A stretch of 64,000 nucleotides of DNA from Eublepharis macularius (taxonomy: Eukaryota; Chordata; Lepidosauria; Squamata; Eublepharidae). How positions within the stretch are numbered: the first letter of the stretch is position 1; each line of letters starts with the position of its first letter. The notes beneath the pieces were generated by a model that did no database searches, was not told the origin of the DNA, and saw nothing but the letters and a program-made list of their open reading frames with translations. Positions 20,074-32,689 of the stretch are shown here, in pieces. Both the position numbers and the translations under genes were made by a program. The stretch covers positions 67,337,028 through 67,401,027 of the forward strand of contig NC_072793.1 of NCBI RefSeq assembly GCF_028583425.1, read 5' to 3'.

Positions 20074-21435
20074 CCTCCCCCTTTAACCAGCCTCCTCAGG
20101 GCAGCGGTAGCCATTTTGTGTAGTGAATGTTAGCAGGGAGGATCTTGAACTTGCCTCTCCTTCTGTTTGCTTTTTCTTGGCGCCTTCTCTGGCTAGCATG
20201 GCCAGGTCTCTGAAACTGAGGGGGAGAATTTGAGGAGAAGGAGATTAGTGCGGGGCCGGGGAGAGTAGCCCCTGCTTGGTTGTGGGGCAGAGAGGGATGA
20301 GAGTGGCATAGCTTTTCCTCTGTGCAGACCTGCAGAAGGAAGCGAGAACAAACTCTTGAAATCTTTGAGTCGGGTTGGAAATCCTGCAGCCTAGTGTTTG
20401 AAGAAGGAGCTCTGGCTCGCCAAAGCCACTGAACTCCCAATCCTGCTGCAGTTTAGTGGTTTCAAAGGTAGAAGTTTGCCCATAAAATGCAGATTTGCAT
20501 TTGTGAATGGCGTCCATGGGCGGCGGCGGGGGCGGGGGAGGTCTGCTTGTTAGGGGAATGGAACGTGATCAAGCTGCTGAACTGATCTTTTTCATGTTTC
20601 TCACATTTTTATGCATGTAATGAGCATGGCCTTGAATAATTTTTTTATTTTAAGTTTATAACAGAAGGAGTGTCACAACTCTCTTGTTGAAATGAACAAG
20701 AGTCCAGTAGCTCATATAACACTTTTAACAAAATTTGTGGTAGGGTATGAGCATTCATGAGCCGCAGCTCACTCTTTCAGATAATAATACTGACAAACAC
20801 GGCTACTCATCTTGATCTCTCTTTTGTTGAAAGTATTGCAGAAGTTGGCTTAGATTTGGGATGGCAGATTGTCTGGGGGGGGGGGGTCCTCTTATCATTT
20901 TACTAGATTTTTTATAAATTTATTTTGAGAATTTCCCTTTCCAATTGAGGCAAACTCTTTGTATCTATCCACAGAGGCATTAAAATAATTGGTTTAGTAA
21001 TGGTTCACATAAAATCTTAGGTTAAGAAGAGCAGAAAGTGTTTGGAGCTTGGAGGGGCAGAATGGGAAGGAGTTTTAGAAGGAAAAGTGTAGGTAGGTAG
21101 CAAATTACACACCCGGATAATTTCTCCATGCCACATTCCCTGTTCCCAAACCTGCTTTTTTTCTTCAATTTTTTAAAAATGAGGCTTTGTAACTTGAAGC
21201 TAGACCCTCATGCTTCTATAAATCTCTGCCTTTTCTTCAAGATGATAGAGGAGGCACTGCAAGTCTGAATTTTAGAAAGATCCCATCTTGTCTGATTTTG
21301 CAGCTGAGGTCGTGTGTGTGTGTGTTTTATATGCTATCAAGTAGTTTCTGATTCATGGCGACCTCATGAATTAATGATCTCCAGAACATCCTATCACTTA
21401 TAGCATTGTTCAGATCTCTAAATCATACAAAAGAA
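20074..21435. other. Non-coding DNA, GC-richer at the left
   Basis: 20074-20560 is GC-rich, including a GGCGGCGGGGGCGGGG run near 20521, and was joined to the 13.2-kb CRE/CCAAT cluster before the Gypsy insertion, so it may be the remainder of an old promoter or CpG island. From 20.6 kb it becomes AT-rich. No gene is supported. Confidence 0.5.
21326..21420 (+). repeat. Interspersed repeat (shared with 52.8 kb)
   Basis: 'tatcaagtagtttctgattcatggcgacctcatgaattaatgatctcca' is related to 'gtcaagttgcctctaatctatggtgactctatgaatggaggacctct' near 52818, in the same order and spacing, ending at 'ttcagatct' versus 'ctcagatct'. This is an old amniote repeat. I cannot name its class. Confidence 0.6.
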
Positions 21436-21439
21436 ACAA

Positions 21440-22760
21440 AACAAACTATTTAAATAATATAGGCACTTTTATTTGTCTTTATTCTACCTTTTTTGCCTAT
21501 TTTTGCATCTAATAATTTTATTACAAATATACATTGCCAATCTTTTTTTACTTTCCCCCCCTTTGTTTCTTGTAATACTTTTTGCTTTAAATTTAAATTT
21601 GTAATTTTCAGCTATAGAATCAAAATACCCTCAATTTTTTTTGATATTCTGAGATTGTCCTATTGCATATATAGGATGTTACTTTTGCTATTGTAACATA
21701 CTTGGATAATTTATTTTTCCATATCTTCAGATCCAAACATCATTCTGCCTTACATTTTGTTGCAAATACTACTCTTGCTGCTGTCGCCATGCTCTTAAAT
21801 AATTCACAATGCGTTTTTGTAATACAACTTTAGAAAATACTTAAACATAGTTTGGAGATTCATCACAATGTCTTTTGCGTTTCATATATTTCTATCCAAT
21901 ATTTTCTTGCTTTCTTGTATGTCCGCTACATGTGGTAAAATGTGGTTTCCTTATTCTGACATTTCCACCACTTTCCGTTATACTCTTTATTAGTTTTCAC
22001 AATGTTTTGGGGAGTAATATACCATCTGAAAAATATTTTATACCAGTTCTTCCTTAACATTTGACATACTGTAAATTTAATTTCTTTAGCCATAGGTTTT
22101 CCCACTGGCTCATGCCAATATTTTCTCCAAAGTTTACATCATTTTTATCATGCAATTTTTTTATTTCCTCTATTGTGTATTGTGTTACAATGTTTTATAT
22201 ATTTTTCCTAATAGGTGCTTTGAATCTCCCAATGATTAATTGTTCAAAAACGGGTTTCTCTCTTAACTGGCCTCCTCCATTGGCTATTCTTTAAATTTAG
22301 ACACCATTTGATAATACAGAAACTATGGAATGTTTTTTCTATCTTGGATTTCTTGCCATGATTTTTTTTTTGCTTAGCTATCATATATGTATAATTTATA
22401 CAAACAATTTTGGTTTTTATACTAATGTAGTAGGCATCAATTGGAGATACCCACAACTCAGTTGGCAGACTTATTGAATTTTTACACTGAAACCATATTC
22501 TTAATAATTCCTCAGTATATGAGTGCCATCTTCTTTTTGAATAGTTTTTGATGTTTTTTTGATTATAATTAATTACATATTCCTTTAGTATCACTTATTT
22601 CCAACTTGATATTTTTTTCTATTTGGGTTTATAATCCAATCTGCTATCCATACAAGTGATTGCTTGGCAGTATAATTTAATACTTGGTACAGCTAAACCT
22701 CTTTTTTCTCATCCTGTAGTACTCTAAGTCTTACTTTTCATTTCTTCCCACTCCATACAA
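21440..22760 (-). pseudogene. Old L1 ORF2 relic
   Basis: On the - strand, pieces in several frames resemble the C-terminal part of LINE-1 ORF2 in the right order. A segment with 'HSYTEELLRIWFQCK' comes first (22.2-22.6 kb). Next come a piece like 'EQLIIGRFKAPI' and the end-region pattern of W, C, Y and H residues around 'KWWKCQNKETTFYHMW' (21.9-22.0 kb). Many stops and shifts interrupt it. The AT-rich left end at about 21.44 kb is where the 3' tail is expected. Confidence 0.6.
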
Positions 22761-24390
22761 AATTATTTATCATTTTTCATTGTTAGGGAAAATTCTTTCA
22801 AAAGTACTCTGCTTTAATTTTGTTTTCCATAACAGCCGTTACTCTCCCATTATTCAAGACACCGAACTGTGATCAATGAAAAAGTATGAGTTTTATTACA
22901 TTTATTTAATAATAAAGCTCAGATGCAAAAATTTTTAAATTTAATTTGATTTATATCCTGCCCAAAAATGGGCTCAGGGCGGCTCACATAATTAAAACAC
23001 AAACATGAACAATACACATAGACTACAAAAACTAACACACTTGGTATAAAAACAACAAAACGAAAGCAAGCAGTGCAAGCAGACCCCTGGCAGCAGCCTT
23101 TGTAGGCAGAAGCAGGCAACTGGCGGGGCTGGACAGATGGAAAAGCCCAGCCCTTGATGGAAGAAGCTGTGAGAGAAATACTGAGCCAGAGAAAGAGGCT
23201 AACTGTGTGCTGCTGCCTGAGTAACTTTAAGCACGTCTGTGAGAGAACTATTGAGTCAGAGAAAGAGGCTAACTGTGCTGCCTGAGTAGCTAAGCAAATC
23301 TGTGAGAGAAATATTGAGTCAGAGAAAGAGGCTGTGTGTGAAGCCTTAGAAGAGATCTGTGTGAATGAGTTTAAATGAAGTAACTTTAAGAACCAAAATC
23401 TACTTTATGACACTGATACGCTTCTTGAAAAAATAAGTTTATTTTGTTTTTGTTATATCCCAGAGTAGCTGTCATTGCTATATCCCATTCCTATCCACAG
23501 GGCCCCATAGAACCACGAAGGAGCCTGACGCTTAGGCAAGTTACCAAAGGGAAAATTTTAATAAAGTATCTTGGAATATAATATTCCTGGTGGCAGCAAA
23601 CTACCCAAAGGGTGTTAAGGGAAAGATAAAAGGCAAAATCTACCAAAGAGAAAGTAAGGATCATAACAAGCACCCTCTCAGGAAGACACCCAAAATTCCT
23701 ATGTGGCACCAGGCATGTAGCATGTTTATATTACAGAGAGAGTTTATTGTCTTGTCATTCAGGCCCGTTTTGTGCTATGTCTCCTGAAGAATTTGATTAT
23801 TAAGGTTCGCATCTAGTTTTGTATAACAATTTTATCTCTTTTCTGTAAACAATTAACTTTGGAAAGGATGTTAAGATTCTCTGCTATGGTTGATCTTTAT
23901 GTATATGTCACAACGAAAGCATGAGAGCACTGCTGCTGCTAAGGCAGCTTCTTCCATCAAGGGCTGGGCTTTTCCATCTGCCCAGCCCCACCCCTTGCCT
24001 GCTCCAGCCTACAAAGGCTGCTGCCAGAGGTCTGCCTGCACTATTGCTGTTGCTGCCAAGGCAGCTTCTTCCATCAAGGGCTGGACTTTTCCATCTGCCC
24101 CGCCCCTTGCCAACAGTGCAGGTAGACCTCTGGAGATTTTATATACACCCTTGTCTGACCCCTTTCCCAATTGGAAGCCATTATGTTTCACCATATTCTG
24201 TCCTAACAGTACTCTCTCGTGTGGAGTACTGGTTGCATATACCCTTTTCCTTTTTAACACCGTCCTAGTTTTTCATGAGTAACACAGTTGAAAGTTTCAC
24301 TGTTATCTATAAAGTATAAGCTGATTTCCATATGAAATTCTCTGGTGCACCGTTCACCGTTGTAATTTGCAATATGAAGTCTAGTTTTTA
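22761..24390. other. AT-rich DNA with small repeats
   Basis: It contains a non-LTR-tail-like piece at about 22930-22990 ('ctcagggcggctcac', shared with 62.8 kb) and a ~60-bp tandem repeat, about three units, at 23165-23335 ('gtgagagaaatattgagtcagagaaagaggct'). It also has inverted copies of a ~100-bp GC-rich segment listed separately. No gene is supported. Confidence 0.55.
23060..24140. repeat. Inverted GC-rich segments flanking ~770 bp
   Basis: 23060-23165 ('cctttgtaggcagaagcagg...ggaaaagcccagcccttgatgg') is matched in reverse complement by two direct copies at 23935-24040 and 24045-24140. The arrangement suggests a non-autonomous element with long inverted ends or a rearranged repeat. No target duplication was identified. 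Confidence 0.6.
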
Positions 24391-24394
24391 CAGT

Positions 24395-25640
24395 TCTCTT
24401 GGTTTTTACATGGAGTCATTCAAGATCTACCATACAATCCCAGATCATGTCTAATGCCCAAATGGGACCAAAATTCAGCCACCCACTGCTTCGTAGCACC
24501 GCCACGGTGCAAAAACATAAAACCTATGGAACCTCATGGATCTTCTTGATTTTTACATGGGGCCACCCACAATCCACCGTACAATCCCAGATCATGTCCA
24601 TGGCCACAAATGGCACAAAAGAATCAGACACCCATTGCTTCGTGGCACCGCTATGGCACAAAAACCTGTTCCAAAAGCACAGATCCTTATGCATTCTATG
24701 CCTTTTTATACGAGCTCACCCAAAACTCAGCATGCAATCCCAAAACATGTCCGTAGCCACAGACTAAACCTCAAAAATTATCCATCCACCTCTTGATTGC
24801 ACCATTGTGCCTCAAAACCCATGTTGGAATGCATGTATCCTCATGGATATTGTGGATTTTTATATGGGGTCTCCCAATCACATAACATGTTCAGAGCCAC
24901 AGACTGAACCCCAGAAGTACTCACCCATTACTTTTTGGCTGTGCCACATTGCAAAAACGTGGTTGGAAAGGATGGATCCTCATGGAGCCTCTGGATTTTT
25001 ACATGAGATCCCCCAAACTCACCATACAATCTAATACCATATCCATACCCACAAACTGAACCACAAAAATCTCCCACTCCCTATTTGAGGGCACCACCAC
25101 AGTGCAAAAGGTGGTTCCCAGCCATGGATCATCTGAATTTTACACTGGATCACCCAAAATTGAGCATACAATACCATATCATGCCTGTAGCCTCAGACTA
25201 AACCACAAACGTCATCCATTCACCACTTCGTGGCGCTACCATGCCACAAAAACATGGTTTGAAAGCAGTGAGCCTCATGAATTTTGTGGATATTTATATG
25301 GAGTCAGCAAACGTTCACCATTCAATATATATTATGTTTATAGCCACAGATTGAACCACAAAAATCACTGACCCACTTTTTTGCCACAGCGCCATGGTGC
25401 AAAAACTTGGTTGGAAAGCATGGATCCCGATGGATCTTGTGTATTTGTACTTACGGTCACCTTAAAGTCACCATATGATCCCTTCCAAACTTGGTTCCTA
25501 GGCATGAATTCGCATGGATACCCTAGATTTTTACAGGGGTCATCCAAAACTCACCATCAAATCCTTCGTCATGCCCATGGCCGCAGACCACACCACAAAT
25601 ACTGATTCCAGTACTCTGTGTTACCACCAAAGCCATAAAA
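24395..25640 (-). repeat. ~150-bp satellite array, left (inverted) arm
   Basis: Repeating phrases 'tcaccatacaatcccagatcatgtcc', 'cactgcttcgtggcaccgccatggtgcaaaaac' and 'cctcatggatc..tt(g)gatttttacatgg' recur about every 148 bp (anchors near 24430, 24578, 24730, 25022, 25165, 25320), about eight units. They are the reverse complement of the array at 43.69-48.46 kb. Units become more diverged toward 25.6 kb. Confidence 0.85.
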
Positions 25641-26687
25641 CATGAATCCAATGTATTAAACTTGGGTGACAGAAGTAGGTTCCCTGCAAATTTGGTGAAG
25701 TTTGTTTGAAATGCCACCCACCCATCCCTTGGATAGCCCCCCCAGATAGGGAAAAATTGCCACATTAAGAGCCAAAACACATGTTAAGAACTACACGTGG
25801 TTGCGCACGTGTCCGCGCTCCCGTCTGTTTCGGCCCGCCCGTGGCTGTTTCAGAATTTCGGCGCGTGTCCTGCCCGCACCAGACCTGTGATTGTGTGTCC
25901 GCGTCTGCACGTGCCCCTCCTGACGACCAGCGAGTTCCCAGAACAGAGCGGCTATTTTTACCATCCCGGGGGCTGTGGACCTCTCAATGACTGCTAGATG
26001 GCGCTATTGCCTGCAGCTTGCGAGCGAGCAGGTGACGCGCAATGGACTGGTCCGGGGGCCTCCAACGCGGGCCTCAAAAGATTGGATGACTGTTTGGCTT
26101 CGTGTCAGAGATGGCCCCCCTGGCTCCCCCCCGCACTCCGGGATCTTGCCCGGCTGCCTGAGGGTTTCGAAGCGGGGCGGGGGGGCCCTGTCCGTTGGTT
26201 GGTGCTTGTCCACTGGGGGAGGGCATGCCTTTGACAAACACAGGCAAACACAGACATGTCTTCACTTGGGGAGGGGGGGAACATGTTTGTGAGAAACACA
26301 CACGGGACTGTCCGAAATCCCAGGGCCCGCCCAGGGCTTGGGGGGAGTGCACGGGCGAGGTCTAAGACATGTCTGTCAAAAAAAATTTTCTTGCCAAAAA
26401 TCCAGGGGCGCACTGCCCCTGGTGCCTCCGGGTGGACCCCATCACGGCTGCGTCTGGTTTTCCGTTCAGAGGCCCCAGGAATTAGGGGGGGCTTGATCAG
26501 CTCTTGACCTGCCGCATTGACCCGGTCGGTGTCTCCGATTCCCGCTTTTTCGGCTACGACCAACCAGCTTTCGGCCTCCGCGTGGTGCAACGCAATTGGC
26601 TGTGCAGTTGGTTTGCCCGCGCAAACCCCCGCAAACTCGTGAGGCTTCCCCTGCCGACCAGACGTGCCTCCGCCATCGTCGCAAAGC

Positions 26688-28748
26688 ATGGCGGAGTGGG
26701 TGCCAAGCAACTGGCGTGAGGAGTGGGCGGAGCAGGCGGCCGCGGCCATGGAGGAAAAGGGGCTGACGGAGCACGAGCGGGAGGCGGCGGAGGAGACCAT
26801 GGTGCCGTTCCGCCTGGAGTCGCTGTTCCCTGACCGTGTCGATCTCGCCCACACGGTCCGCAGGAACTTGACCGCTGTTGTGGAGGACATCGAGGTCGAC
26901 ATGGTGGAGAAGGAGTTTCTGGGCGAGCGACCACGAAGTAAGTCTGGTCAAGAAACAAGTGGGCGGCGGCCCCCGGAAGCTGTTCCTCGATGGGTGCAGT
27001 GTTCTGCAGCGGGCCCAGGAATGTTCCACCTTTGAACTCCAGGAGCTTGGGCAGCCCAAACTATATTCTCTGTTGGGCGGCCCAAGCTCTATTGCTCTAT
27101 TCTCCTCTGAGGCCTAGCCTAGCGGCTTGCAAGCCGGCTCTGTTCTCCTCTGACGCCTAGCTGGCCAAAGGGGGACATTGGCCTGCGGCCGCACAGCGCG
27201 GTTAGGAGCCACGGGATTCTAATCTGGAGAACCAGGTTTGAATCCCCACCCCTCCACTTGAAGCCAGCTGCATGGCCTTGGGTCAGTCACAGCTCTACCA
27301 GCTGGTATTTGGCTGGTCAGCACTCCAAAGTTAGGTTCTCCTCTGAGTTCTAGAAATCCTGTCTGCACCCAAGTGTCCCACAACCTAGAAAAGGTTGCAG
27401 CTCTGCTTGTCAGAGGCAATATTACATCAACAAACCGACTGTACAGCCGATTGTGTGGCGCCAGGCGCAGGCCGAGCTGCCAGAGAGCTGGGAAACACAG
27501 CGCTCATGTTTGAGGATGGGACGCACAGCTGGAAGGCTTGCTCTTTTCTCCACTGAGGCCTAGCTGGCCAAAGGGGGACATTGGCCTGCGGCCTCGCAGC
27601 GTGCCCGGGCAAGTTCCACTTTTATACTCTGGGTGCTGGGGATAGGTCAACAAAAGGTGCTGGCGAAGGCTACTGGTGGCTCTTGCCAGGGAGAAGGGAC
27701 ACACAGCTCACATGTTTGGGGAGGGGCCGCACAGCTTGCGGGCTTGCTCCCTTCTCCTTTGAGGCCTAGCTGGCTAAAGGGGAGCATGGGCTGGGCCGGC
27801 AGCGTGCGCGGACACGTCCCAATATGACCAACAAGAGTCCAGCGGATATGCACGCTGTGTGTCCTGGTGCAGCCTGGAGCGGGGAACTGTCAGGGAGATG
27901 GGACGCACATAGCACTCATGTTTGGGGAGGGTCCACATAGCTTGCAGGCTTGCTCCTTTCTCCTCTCTAGGCCTAGCAGGCTAAAGCGGAGCATGGGCTG
28001 GGCCGGCAGCATGCCCGGGCAAGTTCCACTTTTGCACTCGGCATAGGTCGGGCGAGAAGCGTGTCCAGACAATTTTACGGTCAGTAGAGAAGCGGGCCCG
28101 GTCATCCCCCAATATGACAGAAGAGGTGCTGGGGAAGGCTGGGGGTGGCGATTGCCAGGGAGAAGGGGACACACGGCTTGCAGGTTTGGGGATGGGCATC
28201 ACCAACCGATTGAAATTCCTTAATCGTTACACCGCCTGTCTTTCAGCCAGTGACACCGAGCGACGGATGGAGGCTGTGGGGTTGGCCCATGAGAGAATCC
28301 AGGCACGCCGGGACCAGTTTTGGAGTAAGTGGCTAATGGCGGCCCACTGGGCGCTGCGAGGTCATTGTTGGGTCGACAGAGGGCGCCTAGATGGGGGCTT
28401 TGGTCGGTGTTTCCACAATGCTCAGTAGTATGGTTGGTCGGGGCAAAGACTGCTTATTGCTTTCCAATTGGTTTCCCGCCAGCAGGCCCCACTGCGGGGA
28501 AGGAAGAGGAGGAGGAGGAGGAGGAGGAGGAGATTGACCTGCTGGATGGTGGGATGTCTCCTGCCGCCTTTCTCGCGGCAACTCAGCGTGGAAGACCGCA
28601 CGCACCCGAGCAACTCCGCGAAGAGCCTGGGACTTCGACCCCGCGTCCACCCTCGCCAAAAAGAGTGAGGGCATTCTCGCGTGTCCCGAGCTTTGCCCAG
28701 GTGCTTGGCCGTCGAAGGGGGGGGCCGTCTGGCTCGATGGACAGTTGA
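26688..28748 (+). CDS. Gene A: three-exon gene, 197-aa protein of unknown family
   Basis: Exons 26688-26937, 28247-28324 and 28483-28748 join into a frame of 594 nt. The ATG has a strong Kozak context (A at -3, G at +4). Donors are A|GTAAGT (26938, 28325). The first acceptor is a textbook pyrimidine tract with TTTCAG; the second is CAGCAG, which allows a one-residue difference. Both introns are phase 1. AATAAA lies at 28810-28815. The protein begins MAEWVPSNW and is acidic and helical in exons 1-2. It then has a run of about ten Glu (near residues 117-126), a D/L-rich patch, and a basic Pro-rich end with PSPKRVR (about 166-172) that could be a nuclear signal. I recognise no family. Its place inside the Harbinger-like block suggests a transposon accessory protein; a host gene is possible. 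Confidence 0.7.
26938..28246 (+). repeat. Gene A intron 1 with ~235-bp tandem repeats
   Basis: About three degenerate units carry 'gaggcctagctggc(c/t)aaagg', 'ggtgctgg(g/c)gaaggct' and 'gtgcccgggcaagttccactttt' (near 27150, 27560, 27760, 27970). The phrase 'ggtcgggcgagaagcgtg' at about 28047 occurs inverted in each unit of the 168-bp array at 39-41 kb. A SINE lies at about 27186-27300. Confidence 0.7.
27186..27300 (+). repeat. tRNA-derived SINE fragment
   Basis: 'ggttaggagccacgggattctaatctggagaaccaggtttgaatccccac' has an A-box-like start and the B box GGTTTGAATCC, followed by 'ccttgggtcagtcaca', the body shared with the SINE at 51.7 kb. It lies in the first intron of gene A. Confidence 0.7.
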
Positions 28749-29035
28749 GTGAATGGACACAGGGGGCCTGGGGTTCCCGCCTGCCATGGTGAGCCCTGTC
28801 TGTCGGCAAAATAAAGCTTTGTTTAAACTTAACAGGCTCCGCACACTGAATACACATGTCCTGGATCCGGAAACGGGTTGCGCTTTGAGCATGTCTGCAT
28901 GTTTTGGGAACCCATTTTCTGGGATAATCTTTAAACAGAAGGTGCTGGGGAAGCCTGGAGGGTGCTCTTGCCGGGGGGCTGGAACACACACACAACTTGG
29001 ATTTGGGGGGAAGGGAGGCTGAGGTATAACGTTTT
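28749..29035 (+). other. 3' end of gene A and spacer
   Basis: AATAAA at 28810-28815 lies 62 bp after the gene A stop. 'gtgctggggaagcctggagggtgctcttgcc' near 28940 belongs to the same repeat family as the gene A intron and the 168-bp array. Confidence 0.65.
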
Positions 29036-31745
29036 CTGGTTCAATATTGACACATGAGGTCCAGGGCACACCTGGGGGGTGATCTGGCCAAAGGACAAAA
29101 GGACAAAAGAGAGGTCCCCAGGGTGCGGCCAGGGCATGCCTGTCGCGGAAACATGTGCAAATCTGGCCAAAAGGGCCTGGAACCAGCACCCTGGATTTGG
29201 GCGGGGGGTGGGAAGGAACACAGATCTGGCAGGGTTGCTCCTTTCTCCTCCGGCCCATGGCTGGGAAGAGCCATGCAAGGCCCTGCCGTGTCTCCCCAGG
29301 CAGGGGAGGCCTGGAGCAAACCCTTTTCTGGCTCAATATTGAAACATGAGGTCCAGGGCACACCTGGGGGGTGATCTGGCCAAAGGGCCTGGAACCAGCA
29401 CCCTGGATTTGGGCGGGGGGGGGGGGAAGGAACACAGATCTGGCAGGGCTGCTCCTTTCTCCGCTGGGCCATGGCTGGGAAGAGCCATGCACGGCCCTGC
29501 CGTGTCTCCACAGGCAGGGGAGGCCTGGAGCAAAACCTTTTCTGGCTCAATATTGACACATGAGGGGGGGCAGGGGGGTTTGGGGACTCCTTAGCCAAGT
29601 CTCCCCGAACTGGCCTGTGTCCTCCATGTTGAGATCGGGGGGGGGGCAGGGAGGGAGAAGCAGGACAGGACACAAGGAAGATTTGGAGAACAGAGGCCGC
29701 GGCTGGCCAGTCGTACAAATTCAATGAGAGGCTAGTGTTTTCTCGCAGGAGTGATCTGAAGGACAAAAGAGAGGTCCCCAGGGCGCGGCCAGGGCATGCC
29801 TGTCGCGGAAACATGTGCAAATCTGGCCAAAAGGGCCTGGAACCAGCACCCTGGATTTGGGCGGGGGGTGGGAAGGAACACAGATCTGGCAGGGTTGCTC
29901 CTTTCTCCTCCGGCCCATGGCTGGGAAGAGCCATGCAAGGCCCTGCCGTGTCTCCCCAGGCAGGGGAGGCCTGGAGCAAACCCTTTTCTGGCTCAATATT
30001 GACACATGAGGTCCAGGGCACACCTGGGGGGTGATCTGGCCAAAGGGCCTGGAACCAGCACCCTGGATTTGGGCGGGGGGGGGGAAGGAACACAGATCTG
30101 GCAGGGCTGCTCCTTTCTCCGCTGGGCCATGGCTGGGAAGAGCCATGCACGGCCCTGCCGTGTCTCCACAGGCAGGGGAGGCCTGGAGCAAAACCTTTTC
30201 TGGCTCAATATTGACACATGAGGGGGGGCAGGGGGGTTTGGGGACTCCTTAGCCAAGTCTCCCCGAACTGGCCTGTGTCCTCCATGTTGAGATCGGGGGG
30301 GGCAGGGAGGGAGAAGCAGGACAGGACACAAGGAAGATTTGGAGAACAGAGGCCGCGGCTGGCCAGTCGTACAAATTCAATGAGAGGCTAGTGTTTTCTC
30401 ACAGGAGTGATCTGAAGGACAAAAGAGAGGTCCCCAGGGCGCGGCCAGGGCATGCCTGTCGCGGAAACATGTGCAAATCTGGCCAAAAGGGCCTGGAACC
30501 AGCACCCTGGATTTGGGCGGGGGGTGGGAAGGAACACAGATCTGGCAGGGTTGCTCCTTTCTCCTCCGGCCCATGGCTGGGAAGAGCCATGCAAGGCCCT
30601 GCCGTGTCTCCCCAGGCAGGGGAGGCCTGGAGCAAACCCTTTTCTGGCTCAATATTGACACATGAGGTCCAGGGCACACCTGGGGGGTGATCTGGCCAAA
30701 GGGCCTGGAACCAGCACCCTGGATTTGGGCGGGGGGGGGGGGAAGGAACACAGATCTGGCAGGGCTGCTCCTTTCTCCGCTGGGCCATGGCTGGGAAGAG
30801 CCATGCACGGCCCTGCCGTGTCTCCACAGGCAGGGGAGGCCTGGAGCAAAACCTTTTCTGGCTCAATATTGACACATGAGGGGGGGCAGGGGGGTTTGGG
30901 GACTCCTTAGCCAAGTCTCCCCGAACTGGCCTGTGTCCTCCATGTTGAGATCGGGGGGGGGGGCAGGGAGGGAGAAGCAGGACAGGACACAAGGAAGATT
31001 TGGAGAACAGAGGCCGCGGCTGGCCAGTCGTACAAATTCAATGAGAGGCTAGTGTTTTCTCGCAGGAGTGATCTGAAGGACAAAAGAGAGGTCCCCAGGG
31101 CGCGGCCAGGGCATGCCTGTCGCGGAAACATGTGCAAATCTGGCCAAAAGGGCCTGGAACCAGCACCCTGGATTTGGGCGGGGGGTGGGAAGGAACACAG
31201 ATCTGGCAGGGTTGCTCCTTTCTCCTCCGGCCCATGGCTGGGAAGAGCCATGCAAGGCCCTGCCGTGTCTCCCCAGGCAGGGGAGGCCTGGAGCAAACCC
31301 TTTTCTGGCTCAATATTGACACATGAGGTCCAGGGCACACCTGGGGGGTGATCTGGCCAAAGGGCCTGGAACCAGCACCCTGGATTTGGGCGGGGGGGGG
31401 GAAGGAACACAGATCTGGCAGGGCTGCTCCTTTCTCCGCTGGGCCATGGCTGGGAAGAGCCATGCACGGCCCTGCCGTGTCTCCACAGGCAGGGGAGGCC
31501 TGGAGCAAAACCTTTTCTGGCTCAATATTGACACATGAGGGGGGGCAGGGGGGTTTGGGGACTCCTTAGCCAAGTCTCCCCGAACTGGCCTGTGTCCTCC
31601 ATGTTGAGATCGGGGGGGGGGCAGGGAGGGAGAAGCAGGACAGGACACAAGGAAGATTTGGAGAACAGAGGCCACGGCTGGCCAGTCGTACAAATTCAAT
31701 GAGAGGCTAGTGTTTTCTCGCAGGAGTGATCTGAAGGACAAAAGA
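29036..31745. repeat. Near-identical ~660-bp tandem array (about four units)
   Basis: 'gacaaaagagaggtcccc' recurs at about 29098, 29762, 30418 and 31079, spacings 664, 656 and 661 bp, and again in broken form at 31736. The first unit lacks part of the right-hand segment. Each unit has two ~330-bp halves starting 'ggcctggaaccagcaccctgg', so it is a higher-order repeat. Units differ mainly in the length of G runs. Long - strand frames, up to 369 codons, are repeat artefacts with no family similarity. Confidence 0.9.
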
Positions 31746-31869
31746 GAGGGGGGGCAGGGCTCAGGTCGCGCCCCCCCCCCCGGTCGGTGAAAAATTCATG
31801 GGGACACCGGCGGCCGCCAGCGCGGTTCCCACCCATCGGTCTCAGCAGACGCGAAAAAGGGAGGCGGGC

Positions 31870-31970
31870 CGGGCGGGCGGCGATGCAGGGCTCGAACAAG
31901 GAGTCCCAGGGCACTAAGCAGGCCTTCCTGCTTGTTGCTCTACAGGACTCCTGTGCGGCAGCCCCCTCTG
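31870..31970 (-). repeat. tRNA-like repeat, B box on - strand
   Basis: Read on the - strand the segment has TGTAGAGCAACA, resembling an A box, and later GTTCGAGCCC (plus-strand 31888-31897), a good B box. The arms do not fold into a complete tRNA. Confidence 0.4.
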
Positions 31971-32689
31971 ATAGCATGCATATTTCGGCTGCGACCTTCG
32001 GGGAGGGAATTCAGGGGGGGAGAGGCAGAGCGCATCTTAACATCGGATGACTTCACCCTTGCATCGCACAAAAGGGAAATATGAAGGACAAAGGAGTGGC
32101 GCTTGGGGCGCGTCGAATACATGCCTGTCGCGCAAACATGTGCAAATGAAACGGCCCGCAAACCAACTTGGGGCCCTGAGAGGAGAACATGCAAAACCTG
32201 CCCCCACGGGGCCTGCCGCGCGCCCATTGAATCCCACAAACGAAACCTGCTCTGTTGGAACCAGGTGCCAGGTCGCTTATTCAGGGTGGAGCCCCGCGGC
32301 AGGCCTCACCGGAAACCCTCCGCCACTCTTGGCACAAGGCAAATCTCTCCTGCAAGTCCTATAATTGTGCCTCAAACACAAAGTCAGGAGAACAGAAACG
32401 GCAGGGGGATTTGGGGAGTCCTTCGCCAAGTCTCCCCGAAGTGGCCTGTGTCCTCCATGTTGAGATCGGGGGGGGGCAGGGAGGGAGAAGCAGGACAGGA
32501 CACAAGGAAGATTTGGAGAACAGAGGCCGCGGCTGGCCAGTCGTTCAAATTCAATGAGAGGCTAGTGTTTTCTCGCAGGAGTGATCTGAAGGACAAAAGA
32601 GAGGTCCCCGGGGCGCGGCCAGGGCATGCCTGTCGCGGAAACATGTGCAAATCACACTGCCTGCACAGCAACTTGGGCCCCAGAAAAAA

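Noticed and set aside
26105..26902. 265-codon - strand frame
   Set aside because: Antisense to exon 1 of gene A in GC-rich DNA; no recognisable domain and no splice or poly(A) support.
29041..31467. Long - strand frames (up to 369 codons) in the 660-bp array
   Set aside because: Proline-rich reads through a non-coding higher-order repeat; overlapping frames on both strands are equally open and change with G-run length.
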